Shown here: positions 32,743 through 44,623 of the stretch, piece after piece
Position numbering within the stretch: the stretch's first letter is position 1
Layout: every line of letters starts with the position of its first letter
DNA from: Parelaphostrongylus tenuis
Lineage: Eukaryota; Nematoda; Chromadorea; Rhabditida; Metastrongylidae
Length of the DNA: 64,000 nucleotides
Direction of reading: 5' to 3'
Assembly (NCBI GenBank): GCA_019055375.1
Contig: JAHQIW010007140.1
Location: forward strand, 1 to 64,000
The notes under the pieces: generated by a model
What the model saw: the letters and a program-made list of their open reading frames with translations, nothing else
What the model was told of the DNA's origin: nothing
Database searches by the model: none
Made by a program: the position numbers and the translations under genes

Positions 32743-34380
32743 TAATGTAAAAGAGAAAAAATCTTCCAATGAATTGCACAGGTTAAAGTGCAAAAATCTC
32801 TTTGAATTGGACATACAATGGAGAAAATCTCGGAGTGAAGTTTTTTACGAACCTTGGGCATGGTTAATGTTAAATACGAACATTGGTTCAGCGCATCTCA
32901 TTTTAGTTACTTGCCACAGCCGGCTTCTGCTAACTTTGATTTCCTTTGTACCATTTTCTTCTCGCGTTGACCGGCCGTTCGTCCATTTTCGAATAAGATC
33001 CTACTCGTCTCAATATTCGGTAAAAGCTTGTGCATGCATTTGTTTATCTGTATGGGCCAATCTGTGTCATTGTGTGCTTCCATGGATGGACAGGCCAGTA
33101 CCGTTGCAACATTGCCATAATCCAAGACGTATCGTGCATTCAAAGATCTTGTCTGTGGACCAGTCCTTTTCACATGAGTAATTGAGAAAAATTCTTTAGG
33201 GACGCTCATAACAAATAAAATATTCTTATTTTTTCAAATTGGCTATGATCTCATCGTAAAATATTTAGAGGAGGACTTGATAAAAGCGTTTTGAAAAAAA
33301 ATGGAATCTGCTGGAACGCTGACCGTTGAATCAAGTCATATTATAGAACTTCTATTTTTCTCCTAAAAAAACAGTGAAATATTAATCTTGACTTTATTGT
33401 GCATTTTTTGCAAGTTTTATTGATATTTCCAATATCTGCAGCGTCCTGTTTCCAATTGAATTGTAGCAGCGCCTAAGTTTATGTTTTGATCACTGCTGAA
33501 TATTGGAGAATGAAAAGCTCAGAATAAGCAACGGTGTACAAATTAACCAAATGAAAGCTAAGAATACAAATAACAAGTGAATATGTTGCTTAGGCAACTA
33601 GTATATGAAACGATGAGTACACGCCTTCATCAAGTTTGGTGTGATTATTTTTGCTGTTGTTGAGAAAAAGTCGTAGACAGGTTGTAGTCATGTTCGCGAA
33701 CGAAGAAGGAGACCTCTTAATCTATCAAAAATGGAACTCTCACTTTACGAAATTCAAAAATTGGTCAATTCTGCACTTCCATAGACGAAGTGTCATCATC
33801 AGAAAATGATATTAAAACAAGCAACATTTCAACTACAAGAACACGATGATAATCCCAAATCTTACATCAACGTATACGACCAACGGGAGTTTTGTCGCTT
33901 GTAATTTCAAAAAATTTGATACACGCTTTCATTTTTCTAAGTTTGTAAGCCTACACAGTTTTTGAAATCGGACACAGAGCTTAATGAACTACATACAACC
34001 TTGAATAGATGTGAGTGATTCTTTAATCTAATCTTTAGCTAATAATTTGTACGGCGAAGGATATGGATAGTCGGTAAATCAATCAGTATTTCTTGACTTT
34101 GAGAAAATCGCATTTTCAACTTTTCTAAGGTCTACTCAAGCATTAACAATCTGTGGAAACTATCTTCAAAATCAAGTGTTACGGAGATTCCGATGTAATT
34201 GAATAATGTGGTCGAGTTTAAAAAAGAATAAGTCCTGTCATGCTTGCTGCTTCGTTAACCCTTCAATATCTCTGAGATGACAGATTGCCCTGCACCAACA
34301 AACGCTGTTATAAACGGGCCCAGTCCTTATATGTTTGCTGCTTTGTAATTGTTTCTGCAGATTATTTCTCAGTAATTTTA
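32743..34380. other. No supported gene
   Basis: Overlapping frames on both strands around 32774-33209 are open over 100 to 135 codons, but neither shows a domain or consistent splice sites. The rest is AT-rich with no family repeats. The duplicated block containing PTR-2 becomes recognisable from about 34.29 kb (TTATAAACG.. matched near 11.77 kb). Confidence 0.35.
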
Positions 34381-34921
34381 TCGCTGCCTAGCAATGCCAG
34401 TGCTTTGTGTCTGGTTGTCGCGCCACCCATGTAAGATCCAAGCGTAATCATTCTTCTCTGTCCACTTCTCAAGTACGCAGAATTTCTCGAAGTATTTAGA
34501 TTTTGACTGGAAATGAGTTTCAGATGTTCTATGACGAAAGCACTCATGTTTAAATCCTTCATATTTCGCCCGTTCCACGTAGAGTCGGATGTACGACGAG
34601 GATTTGCACAAAAAATGAAAGGTCTCTGACTGAGTTTCAGGTAACCTAAAGTTTAGCGACTAACATTCATTTCGTTATTTCTCTGAGCTCCATCTATTTA
34701 TTATAAGTTACATTATATCGTCTAAATATCATTTTACGGGATTTGAGATAAAGGCAATGAGAACGTCGATTAGATCGCAACTAAATGCACGTCTGTGCAC
34801 TTTTGGATTCCTTATCGCATGCTCCCACTGATCTTCAGAAACATTGAGTAATCAATTAGTTGTTTACTTGTTCATTGATGTTTCTGAAAGATCATACTTT
34901 GAAATTATGTTAGAGAGCAAT

Positions 34922-35512
34922 ATTAGGTCGTTCCATACGTTTTAGCATCAGAGAAATAAACACCAGGTTTATTATCCATAATCAGCTGAAATTGCATGAT
35001 TTTGATATAGTTGAATTGTGCATTTTTTTGAGCACATTTTGATGTACAACTTGCATACAATTGCTCTAATATGAAGCTGTCATGGGAAAAAATTCGCTTG
35101 CACTCATGCACGAATAGCGTGTCAAGGAAAATGCTAGTTATTCGGTACGCAGGATTAATGGAGCTTCCTGTGGACGAACCGGGCGCTACTGTTCCTCCAG
35201 GCTGTTTTCTCCAGCTTTGAGCTTCAAGAACCACTATCTAGCCGTCCTAACAGTATCATCATCCCAAGCTCCACTAATCTTGCCCCGCTGCTTCATTAGC
35301 ATTTTGCCCTACGCGCCATTCGTTCATCTATAGCAAAAGAATTTGTTCCCAAGACAACTCTATCTTAAAACAAGTATAGGCAATTTATATGCGAGATGCT
35401 CGCAAGAAAAGGCGCAATTGAACGATATCAAAATCGTGCAATTATAATCGTTTCTGGTTAATTAATTTGGCGTTTACTGATCCACTGCCGGAACTTATAG
35501 AATAACCTAATA
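34922..35512. mobile_element. Element M copy in PTR-2 intron
   Basis: Both arms are present: left GGTCGTTCCATACGTTTTAG and CATGCACGAATAGCG, right ATTCGTTCATC and CACTGCCGGAACTTATAG. The helix-turn-helix remnant between them reads on the minus strand. The arms are mutually inverted, as in the copies at 24.14 and 47.44 kb. Confidence 0.6.
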
Positions 35513-35869
35513 AAATCCTCCATGCTTTGAATAAGTTCATAAGTCTCTCTTGTACTTGCTGCTACTGAGTCCTGTCGAAGATTCATGGAATAAGCTTCGA
35601 ACTTTCTCTTTTTGTACTTTCTCATCTACCTGTCTCATATTTTTTTTCGTCCATTTCATTCAGCATATTGCAGTAGAAACGCTAGAATAAGTTTTTGTTC
35701 AATCAATGTCATCCACCTCCTCTTCTGTTTCGTGTTTCCACGTATTATTTGCAAATAGGGGGTTCTTTTTGACATCATGCCTTACTTCCACCTTGTTTCT
35801 GGGAGCCCTTTCTAATTATAATGTTTTCAGAAAATTTAGGCAATAATCAAAGATTTTTTAACTCGGCGT

Positions 35870-36010
35870 CAATTCTCTTATAGAGGATTATTTATCCCAG
35901 GGGATCGGCTGAACCGAGGGAGGGTGCTAGATGCTACTGATGAGTCCCAATAGGACGAATAGGCGCCTAGGCGCACTAGACCAATTGGCTCAATGCACGT
36001 CATACCCTTA
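35870..36010 (+). mobile_element. Single arm of palindromic element P3
   Basis: It contains CTTATAGAGGATTATTTA, GGGGATCGGCTGAACCGAGG, ATGAGTCCCAATAGGACGAA and TTGGCTCAA, which is the right arm of the complete element at 44.30-44.62 kb. The left arm is missing. Confidence 0.5.
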
Positions 36011-36989
36011 TCAGATATTTAGAGAATAACTAAGAACTCATCGTTCCCGCGATATTCTCTTACGTCGCTTTCGCTAGTAAACGCATCACCTTTGAATTGG
36101 TTCATGAAGTGGTTGACTAGCTGTAAAGTATTCAAGCTGACGTCGTTATGAGGCAGTTAATTCCTGATTTTGTAGCGTAATAAGAAGGTTATATGGTGTT
36201 GCAGTGGCAAGAAAACGTGGTGAGAAAATCAGTTTTGTAATTGACAGTTTTTGCCATAAAATTCATGCCACATTTTTCAGGTTTGGAAATATTTTTATGC
36301 ACCAATCTGTCTTGAAGTCCAGTTTTTTGTCATTCGTATTTTGTTCTTTGTTCGCATTCTTTGCTGCCCTGTGTGGATTCGCCATTGACCTAAAAATTTT
36401 GTATTGAAATAATTATCCTTATGAATGAAATTTTAGAGCTATTATGCTCTGTGACAAAAACACAGCAGTTGTCGGAAACATGTTTTATATTCTACCAAAA
36501 GCCAATGACTAAGCCTGCTTTACGATGCATATCGCATCTCCTAACATGAGAATGATTTGGCTAGATTTTTTACAAGTGAGCATCGATATTCAACACAGCT
36601 GTCAAAGATAAAAAGAAGATAAATCCTACTTTGATCAAATCATGCTGATCGCCTCACCCTCTCTGCTTTCTGCTATCATCAGTTGGTTGAAACTATCTGA
36701 ATGTTGAGAAGGTTCCTTTACGCATCCCACCTCCCCACCCCCCCCCCCCTTCTTTCTCTTTCCAATACCCCTTGCTGGCTGAAAATATGACTGACTGCGC
36801 TTTTGTAGTAAGGTTTCAGCGATGAAGTGTTCTGCAGTTGCCACTCTCACCTATCAAAGAAGAGTTTTCCATAGAAAAGATGTACAGCATGGGAAAGGTC
36901 TCTTTTCTCCCATTTATCGGATTGATGAAAGGTTCCTAAACACACACGAAAAAAGTCAAATTTTATGTTCGTTCCACACCGTATCGACT

Positions 36990-37380
36990 ATTGTAAACTC
37001 ATGGGAAAATCTCAGGAAGATAAGCTCCTCTGCTCGACATTAATTTATCGAAAAGGCGCGCTGTTTCAGCAAAACAATGCCGATCCTCACACCGCCAAGA
37101 AGACTCAGGAAAGTTTGATGAGGTGGAGGAACTGAGGTCTTGTTGCACACAGCCTACTGTCCAGATACTGCGCCGTTGAATTATGCTCTTGATCACTCAA
37201 TGAAACATTTCCTGCGTGGACTCCGATTCGAGTCATTTGATCAGGTTGAAGAGGCATTTTCCAAGCGGGCATATTACTGGTCCACCCACACCGAAAAGCT
37301 GGTCCTCTTTAACCACAGGCAACAACGAATGACTTACAAAGCTTTTCAATATTTTCATTATACAGCACTTTGAATACTGC
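36990..37380 (+). mobile_element. Mariner transposase remnant (C-terminal half)
   Basis: Blocks in order are YRKGALFQQNNADPHTAKK in one frame, containing the second catalytic-Asp motif (NADPHTA), then CPDTAPLNYALDHSMKHFLRG and FDQVEEAF in another, containing the third Asp motif (PDTAP for the usual PDLAP). The spacing fits a mariner DD34D transposase. A frameshift and stops lie between. No terminal repeat is seen. It differs from the copy at 49.8 kb, so it belongs to a second lineage. It sits in a PTR-2 intron. Confidence 0.65.
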
Positions 37381-38371
37381 GCATTTGCCCTTTTTGTGAT
37401 TTATCTAGAAGCAATCTAATGTGTAGCGCTTGTGACATCGTCTGCAGCTGTAGCCTTATAGAAAATGGCCTGTTACTACCTGTGGTTTCGAACTGGAAGC
37501 GTTCAGGTAGGGTTAATTGAAAATTCGTGGAACATCACCTGTTTGAAAGAATCGTGTTGTAAAAACCTCGTGTTTAGCTCAAAATGAAAAACCAGCAGTT
37601 ATTGAAGAATATCCACTCTTAAATATTCGGTCTTAGAAACGTTGAAACTAGTAGAAAAGAGCTGAATAATGTTTCTTCTCACAGTTGATAGATGTGAAGA
37701 GAATCTTGTTCAATTGAGAAAAAGACAAATAAGACATTTTGATGGCTGGTTTACATTGGAGAGGAATTTCTCGTTGCAAAGCAATCTAGAATGTTGCTTA
37801 CTCGTTGAAAATGCTTCATCTACATAGCATAGCTTCATGTCAACTTTTAAATGTCAAAATTAACCAGACATATTGCTCTCCTGAAATAGTGGTAGAGTCT
37901 ACTCTTTCAGGATATTATGAAGGCAATAGAGGGGAATTTCGTTAGTGGATTAACAGTGATGTAATCCTTTCAGAATTTCGCAAAGTTTCGCAACATGACC
38001 AATGATGGGCTGTCAATCTGGGTTATCCTGGTGACAAGCATGCGATGTTCAGTATGGCAACTATTTATTGCATTCAGAAGGCATTACATCATTGTTCATT
38101 CCCAAAAGAACATGAGAATCGAAATAAGATTTGAGCGTGCAACATTAGATAAGGAAGATCTGTCGAAGATAGAACGACTACACGAATTCATCACCGACAC
38201 TTCTGCAGTATGCGATGGTGAACGGATTCATTTCAAGGACATAAAAGTATTGAAATCATTGAAATATTCCACTGGTACAAGGTAAACTAATCAAGAACAA
38301 TAACAAAAAGTATTTCTGCATATCCTGGCATCATATGTGCCACACTGTGGAGTCACTAGTAGTTCTTCCAT

Positions 38372-38600
38372 TCAACTCGTTTTTACACCTCCATAATCTA
38401 ATAAAGTCTTCAGATCCTTCTGCAGGTGACTTCGGCTGTTGTTGAGTTCTTTCGTCCTTATTAGATTGTCGATGAGCTTTGAATGACTCAATTCTTCCTG
38501 AAATTCTGAGACAGCCATGTTATAGCGTTTGCGTAGAATTGAAGAGATTGAACTGATCTCGGGCAAGTCTGCTGGCACTTTCCGTTTCAGGACGGATGTA
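38372..38600 (-). other. Open minus-strand stretch, coiled-coil-like, unrecognised
   Basis: About 70 codons read on the minus strand, with PADLPEISSISSILRKRY, FQEELSHSKLIDNL and LQKDLKTLL before a stop. The spacing of hydrophobic residues suggests a coiled coil. It lies opposite a PTR-2 intron. There is no good acceptor and no family match. Confidence 0.2.
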
Positions 38601-39456
38601 AGACTAGGTGAGCTCTAGTGCGATTGAGCTAGCGTCTAGAATAAGGCCGTGCGAGTTATTATAAGGCTGACTGACACTGCGCTACCTTTTTGAATACCTA
38701 CAGTAACGTTGTTAATGGGAACGAAAGTGAATGATGCAGTGGAAAGTAATGCACATTCCAGAAGCAGGCTCGCCCCTCTCTCCCAAAGTTCCCTATACTC
38801 ATATATGAGCCCCTCATTTGGACTCTATTCAAGATCACCAAATGAGTTGTCTTGACCAACTTTTCCACAATTCTCAGTAAAGAAAGTAGCTGTCGGAGCC
38901 ACACGCAAAATGTTCAAAAACTTTTGCTTACGATGAATGAGAGGAAACAAATAGAATGCAAAAAGTGCTAGGATCGGCGATAATATATGTAATGACGGGT
39001 CATGTATGAAAAAAGTGTGCAGAAAATGATAACACGTACTCCTTTAATGTTTCTCTGACTGTTCATTCTCTGGTGTACTAGGAAATATGCGAATTAGTGT
39101 TGCTCATTCCTTCAAGAGTGTTCTCTACATTTCACCTATCACGCAAGTCTGTGTACTTACAACATTTCGTAAAAACATAATTAGATAATTACCACACGTT
39201 CTCAGATCCAATCCACAGTACCAACTTTCTGCTAACCTCGGCAGCATTTCAATAATTCACTATTTTTTGATGGGCAGATAAAAGTTGTTAAAATATGATC
39301 TATTCAACACAACAGCGGCTGAAGTCCTGGTTGTTATGCCTTCTTCACATCCCAAAAGGTCAATTTACAACGCAGCCTACTCTGTCGAACGCTTCATAAG
39401 CGTAGAAAAAATAATTACGTGAATGTTGATATGTAAATCTTTCATTCGCATAGTAA

Positions 39457-39741
39457 GCAGTTTTTTAGGCTATCAGGGTCTTGTCGATCTTAAATCTTTT
39501 GATATTCAACATATTGTAGACGATGAGGGCTATATCCAACCTTCAACTTTCGGAAGGTCTGTTTTTTCTGCACAGAGTTTTTTTTTCCAATTTTCAGTAC
39601 TTATTCGGAAGCCCAAATCCTGATGATTTCAACACTCTGCTTGATTTTCCAGAGAGGCCTTCTTGGTGTGCTGTAGCAACAAATATGTTCCACACTTGGA
39701 GTGCTTTGCTTGCAAGACAAATGTTTCTGGATGGCTGTTGA
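39457..39741 (+). other. Two exon-like fragments of an unrecognised protein
   Basis: After a TTTTTTAG acceptor (about 39468), YQGLVDLKSFDIQHIVDD and GYIQPSTF read open. After a TTTTCAG acceptor, YLFGSPNPDDFNTLLDF, PERPSWCAVATNMFHTW and ARQMFLDGC then TGA read open. Each fragment looks protein-like, but their phases (2 and 0) do not join. They may be a broken gene piece stranded in the PTR-2 region. Confidence 0.25.
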
Positions 39742-39879
39742 CAAGATTACACTGATACTCATTGAGTAGCACAAATCTGGGCGATTCTCAAGCTAAATCT
39801 GGTTTCTACGTAGGACACTGAGGAGCGAAAAAATATAACATTACACACGCGGTTTTTTTTTGCACATAAGAGATTTTCA

Positions 39880-40095
39880 TAAACCAAATGATGTAGAGTG
39901 GTGTGCAAAAACACTTGCTTCAGCCGGGATTCAAACCCACATCTCACCCTTTCCGGGAGCATGTGCTAAACCGTTGCACCACCGACGCTCTTTCTGCACA
40001 CCACTCTTTTTAGGCTAAAACGCGTTATCTGTCAACAGCTTTATTGAAACATCATAACACCGCAATAGGCGGTCAAATAAAATGAATTCCGAGAC
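39880..40095 (-). repeat. Element C copy
   Basis: On the minus strand it shows TTATTTGACCGCC at the 5' end, GCTGTTGACAGATAACGCG, a flank AGAGTGGTGTGCAGAAAG, the tRNA-like core GCGTCGGTGGTGCAACGG..GGTTTGAATCCCGGCTG and the inverse flank. Core arms pair as in a tRNA, but the anticodon loop is CCGGAAA with C33. Confidence 0.65.
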
Positions 40096-40725
40096 ATTTT
40101 CATGACAAAAAGTATGTGAGAGTATATGTAATCAATCATGTAGTAGCTAAGTAATACGAAAAAGCTGAAGTTGTTGCTTTCAAAACAAAGAAAAAACTTC
40201 TATTGAATAACGAGAACTCGCATGTTCTTTGTGAAAATCGAACAACAACTGCCCTCAAAAGGGTTTGTGGAGACTAGTCACTTAGTCGTACTTGGGTCAC
40301 GAATATACTCGTCTGAGGTGAAAAATAACCCGAGGTAGTGCGTGAGGTCTCAAGTGATAACGAGATACATCATTTTGAGGTTTATAATAAAGTATTCAGA
40401 AATTATCCTCAACGAATTTATACGTTTTGTGCGCAGATAATTTAGTTTTTTATAAAGGACACCAAATTTGGCTCCTAATTTTTTCAGAGCAAATTTTACG
40501 ACCTTGAGATTTCAATAGGTGCTCATGCACTCGGTTGCAAACTAGGTAGTGTCTTAAGGTATTCGGTAATATTTCAATCACCGCTGCCGATTCCATGAAA
40601 CGTTGTTTTTTTTAGCAAGCTTTCCAATAGTGGTCTCAATCTCATTATTCGCTAACCAACGGGGCGCTTTTAGAAGTAACGCGTAAGAGTTAGATGGCGA
40701 GGACATTGACACGGTGCAGTATGTG

Positions 40726-41142
40726 TCGTTCCGCGCCTGTACAATTTTCGCTCATCTTATCACCTTTTACGTTATTTTCCATAAGCCGTGTTCATTGGTT
40801 TGCAAGGGTTATAAAAGCTTCACTTCCTCATCTCGCGACAATCATATTTGGCGTTGTATCCTCCTCAAGCCGTTTGCTCTGTCCCTCAAGGCTTCAATTT
40901 CCTATTCGGAGTTGGTTCGCATATGAAGCAATCTTCGGGTTTATCGTAGTCGAGTTGCGCAGTATGGAGTTCAAAAATCATTATTTTACTAAACGGTAAA
41001 ATTTTTCGAAGTTTCTGGTGAATTTTTTTTCTTTAAGGGAGACTGCTGGCCATAGACTAATGAACACGACGACTTGTGGAGAATAACATAAAAATTAACG
41101 AGTGGGCGACGGTCGTACTGGCGCGGAACGAAGGCAAGCTGT
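40726..41142. mobile_element. About 417-bp element with GC-rich inverted ends
   Basis: The left end CGTTCCGCGCCTGTAC and the right end GTACTGGCGCGGAACG are inverted repeats, extending imperfectly for about 30 bp (TCGCTCA against the mirror of GGGCGA). The interior is open in two frames but has no motif. It is single copy in this window. Confidence 0.5.
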
Positions 41143-42021
41143 GATGGGCAAACGTCTTCGCCATCTATCTCCTATCCTCTACTTTTTGTATAAGCTCCAT
41201 AGGCTGACGAACAGAAGTATCGAAACTACTGCGCTATCGGGCGTAAATTTTATCAATACTGGGAGTTAAAAAACTGTTCTAAGAGCAGTTTATCTGCGCA
41301 GATCAAAAGTAACTATATGCTTGCTTAGAACAGATTTGAAGCTTGTACAAAGGATACATTCAAATCCTTTTTATCAAAGAAATGACTTCCTTTGACAGTC
41401 ATTTTGGACGCCGTCATCCTCATTTAGAGTGAGAAATTGCATACTAGCTATCTTGGTAGAGGTCACTCAGTTGGTGGATTGCCGTTAAGGAAGAGACTTT
41501 ATTTCAGCACGCCTACAGGAGGTTGCAGCACTTCTCCGATATCACCTCGATTTCCCAGTCAGCGAGATAAATTCTTCATTGGCTGTCATTTTTTTGGAGT
41601 TAGCCTAGACAAGGGATGGAAGATTTGTTTGGTTCCTTTGCAGAATCATTATTACGTCAAGAGAAGAAATCCGATTCACACACAGTCAGTGTAACGTAAA
41701 ATCTATATGAACTCCATAAACCTTTTGGAAACTGTGACCAGGAATATCTAGAGCGGTCCTATCGAAAACATGGAGTACGTAGCATTGTAATACATGAACC
41801 AAATAGAAGATGCTTAGCAGAGGAGAAAGCTGCAAGTAATCCGGATGGATTTATTCAGGAAAAAAAGTCTTGACAACTTCAATGATCTAATCAGTTTTGA
41901 TATCTATGGAGATTAGATGAGTGTAACACAGTTTATGGCATAGTTATATAAATATTAGACGTTTGCAGAATTTTTTCAATTTCACTGAGTACAATTAATA
42001 AAGCAGTGCAATAGTAACATA

Positions 42022-42462
42022 ATGGCTAACGCTTCGGCCGGTCTCGCCCTCTTCACAACCGTTTGCCTGTTTCAATTTTCCAAATATTCGAACTTTCTCA
42101 CCGTGCGGCACCCTAAGCGGCTGATCTCCAATGAATACTTAGAGGACTTTGAACAACTTAGCAGCTCTGAAAAAGACGAGAGTCGCCGAAATGTCAGCCA
42201 CTGCGTTTATTCATAGTATTGAACTGTATTACAATTGTACTCAAAAAATGATGTTATTATCAATCTCGGAACTGGTTATCAGAAAAAAACGGCTGAATTA
42301 TTCAATGGTACTAATAAGAAAGACAAAATCTGCAAACAGCAGGCGGAAAGTTCAAAGATCTTTGGAACGATGAATGCAAGAAAGCGAAAAGAGTATTTTC
42401 TTGAATTTTTGATCAAATTCGGTAATTTGGTTGGAGACCTAATAAAAATTGCTCGCATGTAG
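42022..42462 (+). pseudogene. Broken small ORF of unknown family
   Basis: Two open stretches in the same frame, 42022-42216 and the rest to 42462, are separated by one TAG and one TGA. The first begins MANASAGLALFTTV and has SNEYLEDFEQLSSSEKDE. The second has VIINLGTGYQKKTAELF, SSKIFGTMNARKRKEYF and IKFGNLVGDLIKIARM. Composition is protein-like and lysine-rich. It occupies the gap where PTR-2 exons 8-16 are missing. Family not recognised. Confidence 0.35.
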
Positions 42463-42820
42463 GGGTAAAGGTTTAAGAAGGAAGGTGGCATATAATTTGG
42501 CTTTGACAAGTCTGCTTGGTACGAGAATTATAAATCAGTCTTCATTAGTGCTATTTCTCTGATTTGCGTCCATTTTCTGTAAAATCAGCTGTTCCTTTTC
42601 GAACTCTCCATTCTCAATATTTCTACAAGCTTATTCTTCACCGCCGGCCATAAGCGGTATGTCATAAGATTTGAATTCTCATCCCCAGCCCAAAGCGCTG
42701 TCATTTGGTATCTGTAGGTAAAGACGAAGAAAAGAAAGCCCACATATAGCACAAAATTGTGACTTTTTCCAAACGTATGAGTTTTTTGCTGATTTTTTCA
42801 AATTGAAATCACCTTCATAA

Positions 42821-42920
42821 AAAATATCTTCATAGCAAGCAAGTTTTTGTGTAAAAATATCATCATAGAAAGCAAGTTTTTGTGTAAAAATATCTTTATA
42901 GAAAGCAAGTTTTTGTGTAA
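42821..42920. repeat. 33-bp tandem repeat, three copies
   Basis: ATATCTTCATAGCAAGCAAG with TTTTTGTGTAAAA is repeated three times with few differences between 42821 and 42920. It is local and seen nowhere else in the window. Confidence 0.85.
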
Positions 42921-43825
42921 TCTCAGCTTTCGACTGGTTACTAACACTTCTATGGAAAGCTCCTGTCGAGCGAATGGGGTCGGTTTTTCATTTGACCCTT
43001 ATACTGAAAAGTACCGTTGAGGTGATTTGGACTGGAATCGAAGAGCAATGAAAATCGATTCTATGAGAAAAATCATGGATGATTATCCAAAATATCAGCC
43101 GAGTTTCTTTGAGTATGATAGAACCATATACAACCTTGTCATTATGAAGATGAGCCCATCCCTACTGATTTGAGCCTCATTACAGCTATTACAATATTAC
43201 TTCAAACAATCATTGACTCGGCTGGCAGAGAAGATTTCACACGAGTCTCCACTTCGCGAGACTAAAACTTTCACAACAAAGTTTCGTCTATAAAAAACCT
43301 CACATCTTTCGATGGTTACTTTTGGTGGCACAATGTCTTTACCTAAAGTACTTATGATTTGTCGATAGTCTGACTCATGCAGATGATTCCAAAGAAATTA
43401 TACTTCTTTTATAGCGAAGTTTGCTGCAAATAATCCTGGCAATAATGTGAAATGACAGCCATCACTCGAGCAGTTTGAGTTCTACATCTACACCTGCTAC
43501 TCTGTCGACCAGTCGCAAAAGTTCAGAAAAAGATTTTATTCAACAATAATGAACCACCAAGACCGCACCTATTAGTGCCAAACTTTTCTCTACGTGCCTC
43601 AATATTGAATTTCCCTGTTACTATCATGACTGATAATTTGCATGTCGTTTTGAAAAGCATCTCATGTGCCGTATGGAACATTCTCAATATCTCCATGAGC
43701 AACATGTCTACCCAGTATACTAATAACATAATCGGTCACTGCTTTAAAGAAAGGTTAAAGTCTGTGCTGATAACTTTTCTGTGCATAAGTACTATCTGCG
43801 CTTCCATGATTCCCACTTTACCTTT

Positions 43826-44150
43826 CTTTTCGAGTGTTTTCCTAAGACCACAGCTCAGATTTCTCAGTTCTAAGAGAACACTCGAATAGAAAGGTTTGAT
43901 ATATTAATGACACCCGCCAAGAGCAATCGAGTGTACAACACTGTGTGTTCGGTGATAATTTCACCAAATATAGAGTGTAAAATGTTCGCCGTCACCTACT
44001 CTTAATACAGGGAACTGGGCGACCCGAGAGGATTGGCTAAGGACGAAGGGTAGCTGCCCGACTGACAAGACCATCAAGGTCGAAACACGTGTATCGGGCT
44101 CTATAAGTCAGTCCATTTAACAGATCACATGACATGCGTGGCTCAAAAAT
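43826..44150 (+). mobile_element. Palindromic element P inserted in PTR-2 exon 18
   Basis: The PTR exon runs to ATGATTCC (about 43825) and resumes with TTGATTGGAGCTTCGATGG near 44163. Between them lies GAGCAATCGAGTGTACAACA, GCTAAGGACGAAGGG, CGAAACACGTGTATCGGGCT and GTGGCTCAAAAATGATTA, the right-arm modules of element P. The left part forms its own small hairpin (TTTCGAGTGTTTTC and GAACACTCGAATAGAAA). Confidence 0.65.
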
Positions 44151-44299
44151 GATTATCTGGCATATTCTAAGTTTGATTGGAGCTTCGATGGCTTCACTCT
44201 CGATGCTGCCGATATCTTTTTGTAAATTATCAGCCCTTCATTTCATCAGTTTCTCATTGAGCAATTCAGTCCAAAAACCACAAGAATCTGTTGAGGATT

Positions 44300-44623
44300 T
44301 GCATGTTTTGAGCTGATGGGTCCAGTGGCATACGGGCGCCTGTTTCATCCTACTGGGACTCATCAGTAGCACCCTCCCTCGGATCAGCCAATCGCCTAAG
44401 GTTAAATAATCCTCTGTAAAAATTCGACCCGAGTATTAAATTACCTCAAGTAAGGTGATGTACTTATCTGACATTGTGGTGACCAGCAGTCGAGCGCGAA
44501 TCCTTATAGAGGATTATTTAACCTTAGGGGATCGGCTGAACCGAGGAAGGATGGTACTGATGAACCCAATAGGACGAAACAGGCTTCTCTATACCACTAG
44601 ATCTATCAGCTCAAAATATGCAT
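44300..44623. mobile_element. Palindromic element P3 (complete)
   Basis: Left arm 44300-44425 (TGTTTTGAGCTGATGGGTCC, TCCTACTGGGACTCATCAGT, AATAATCCTCTGTAA) is mirrored by the right arm 44495-44623 (TTATAGAGGATTATTTAACC, CTGATGAACCCAATAGGACG, CTATCAGCTCAAAATATG). The loop is about 70 bp. It lies between PTR-2 exons 18 and 19. Confidence 0.7.

Noticed and set aside
36204..36407. Plus-strand frame with a hydrophobic C terminus as a small membrane protein
   Set aside because: Phe-rich low-complexity reading, no acceptor or partner exon.
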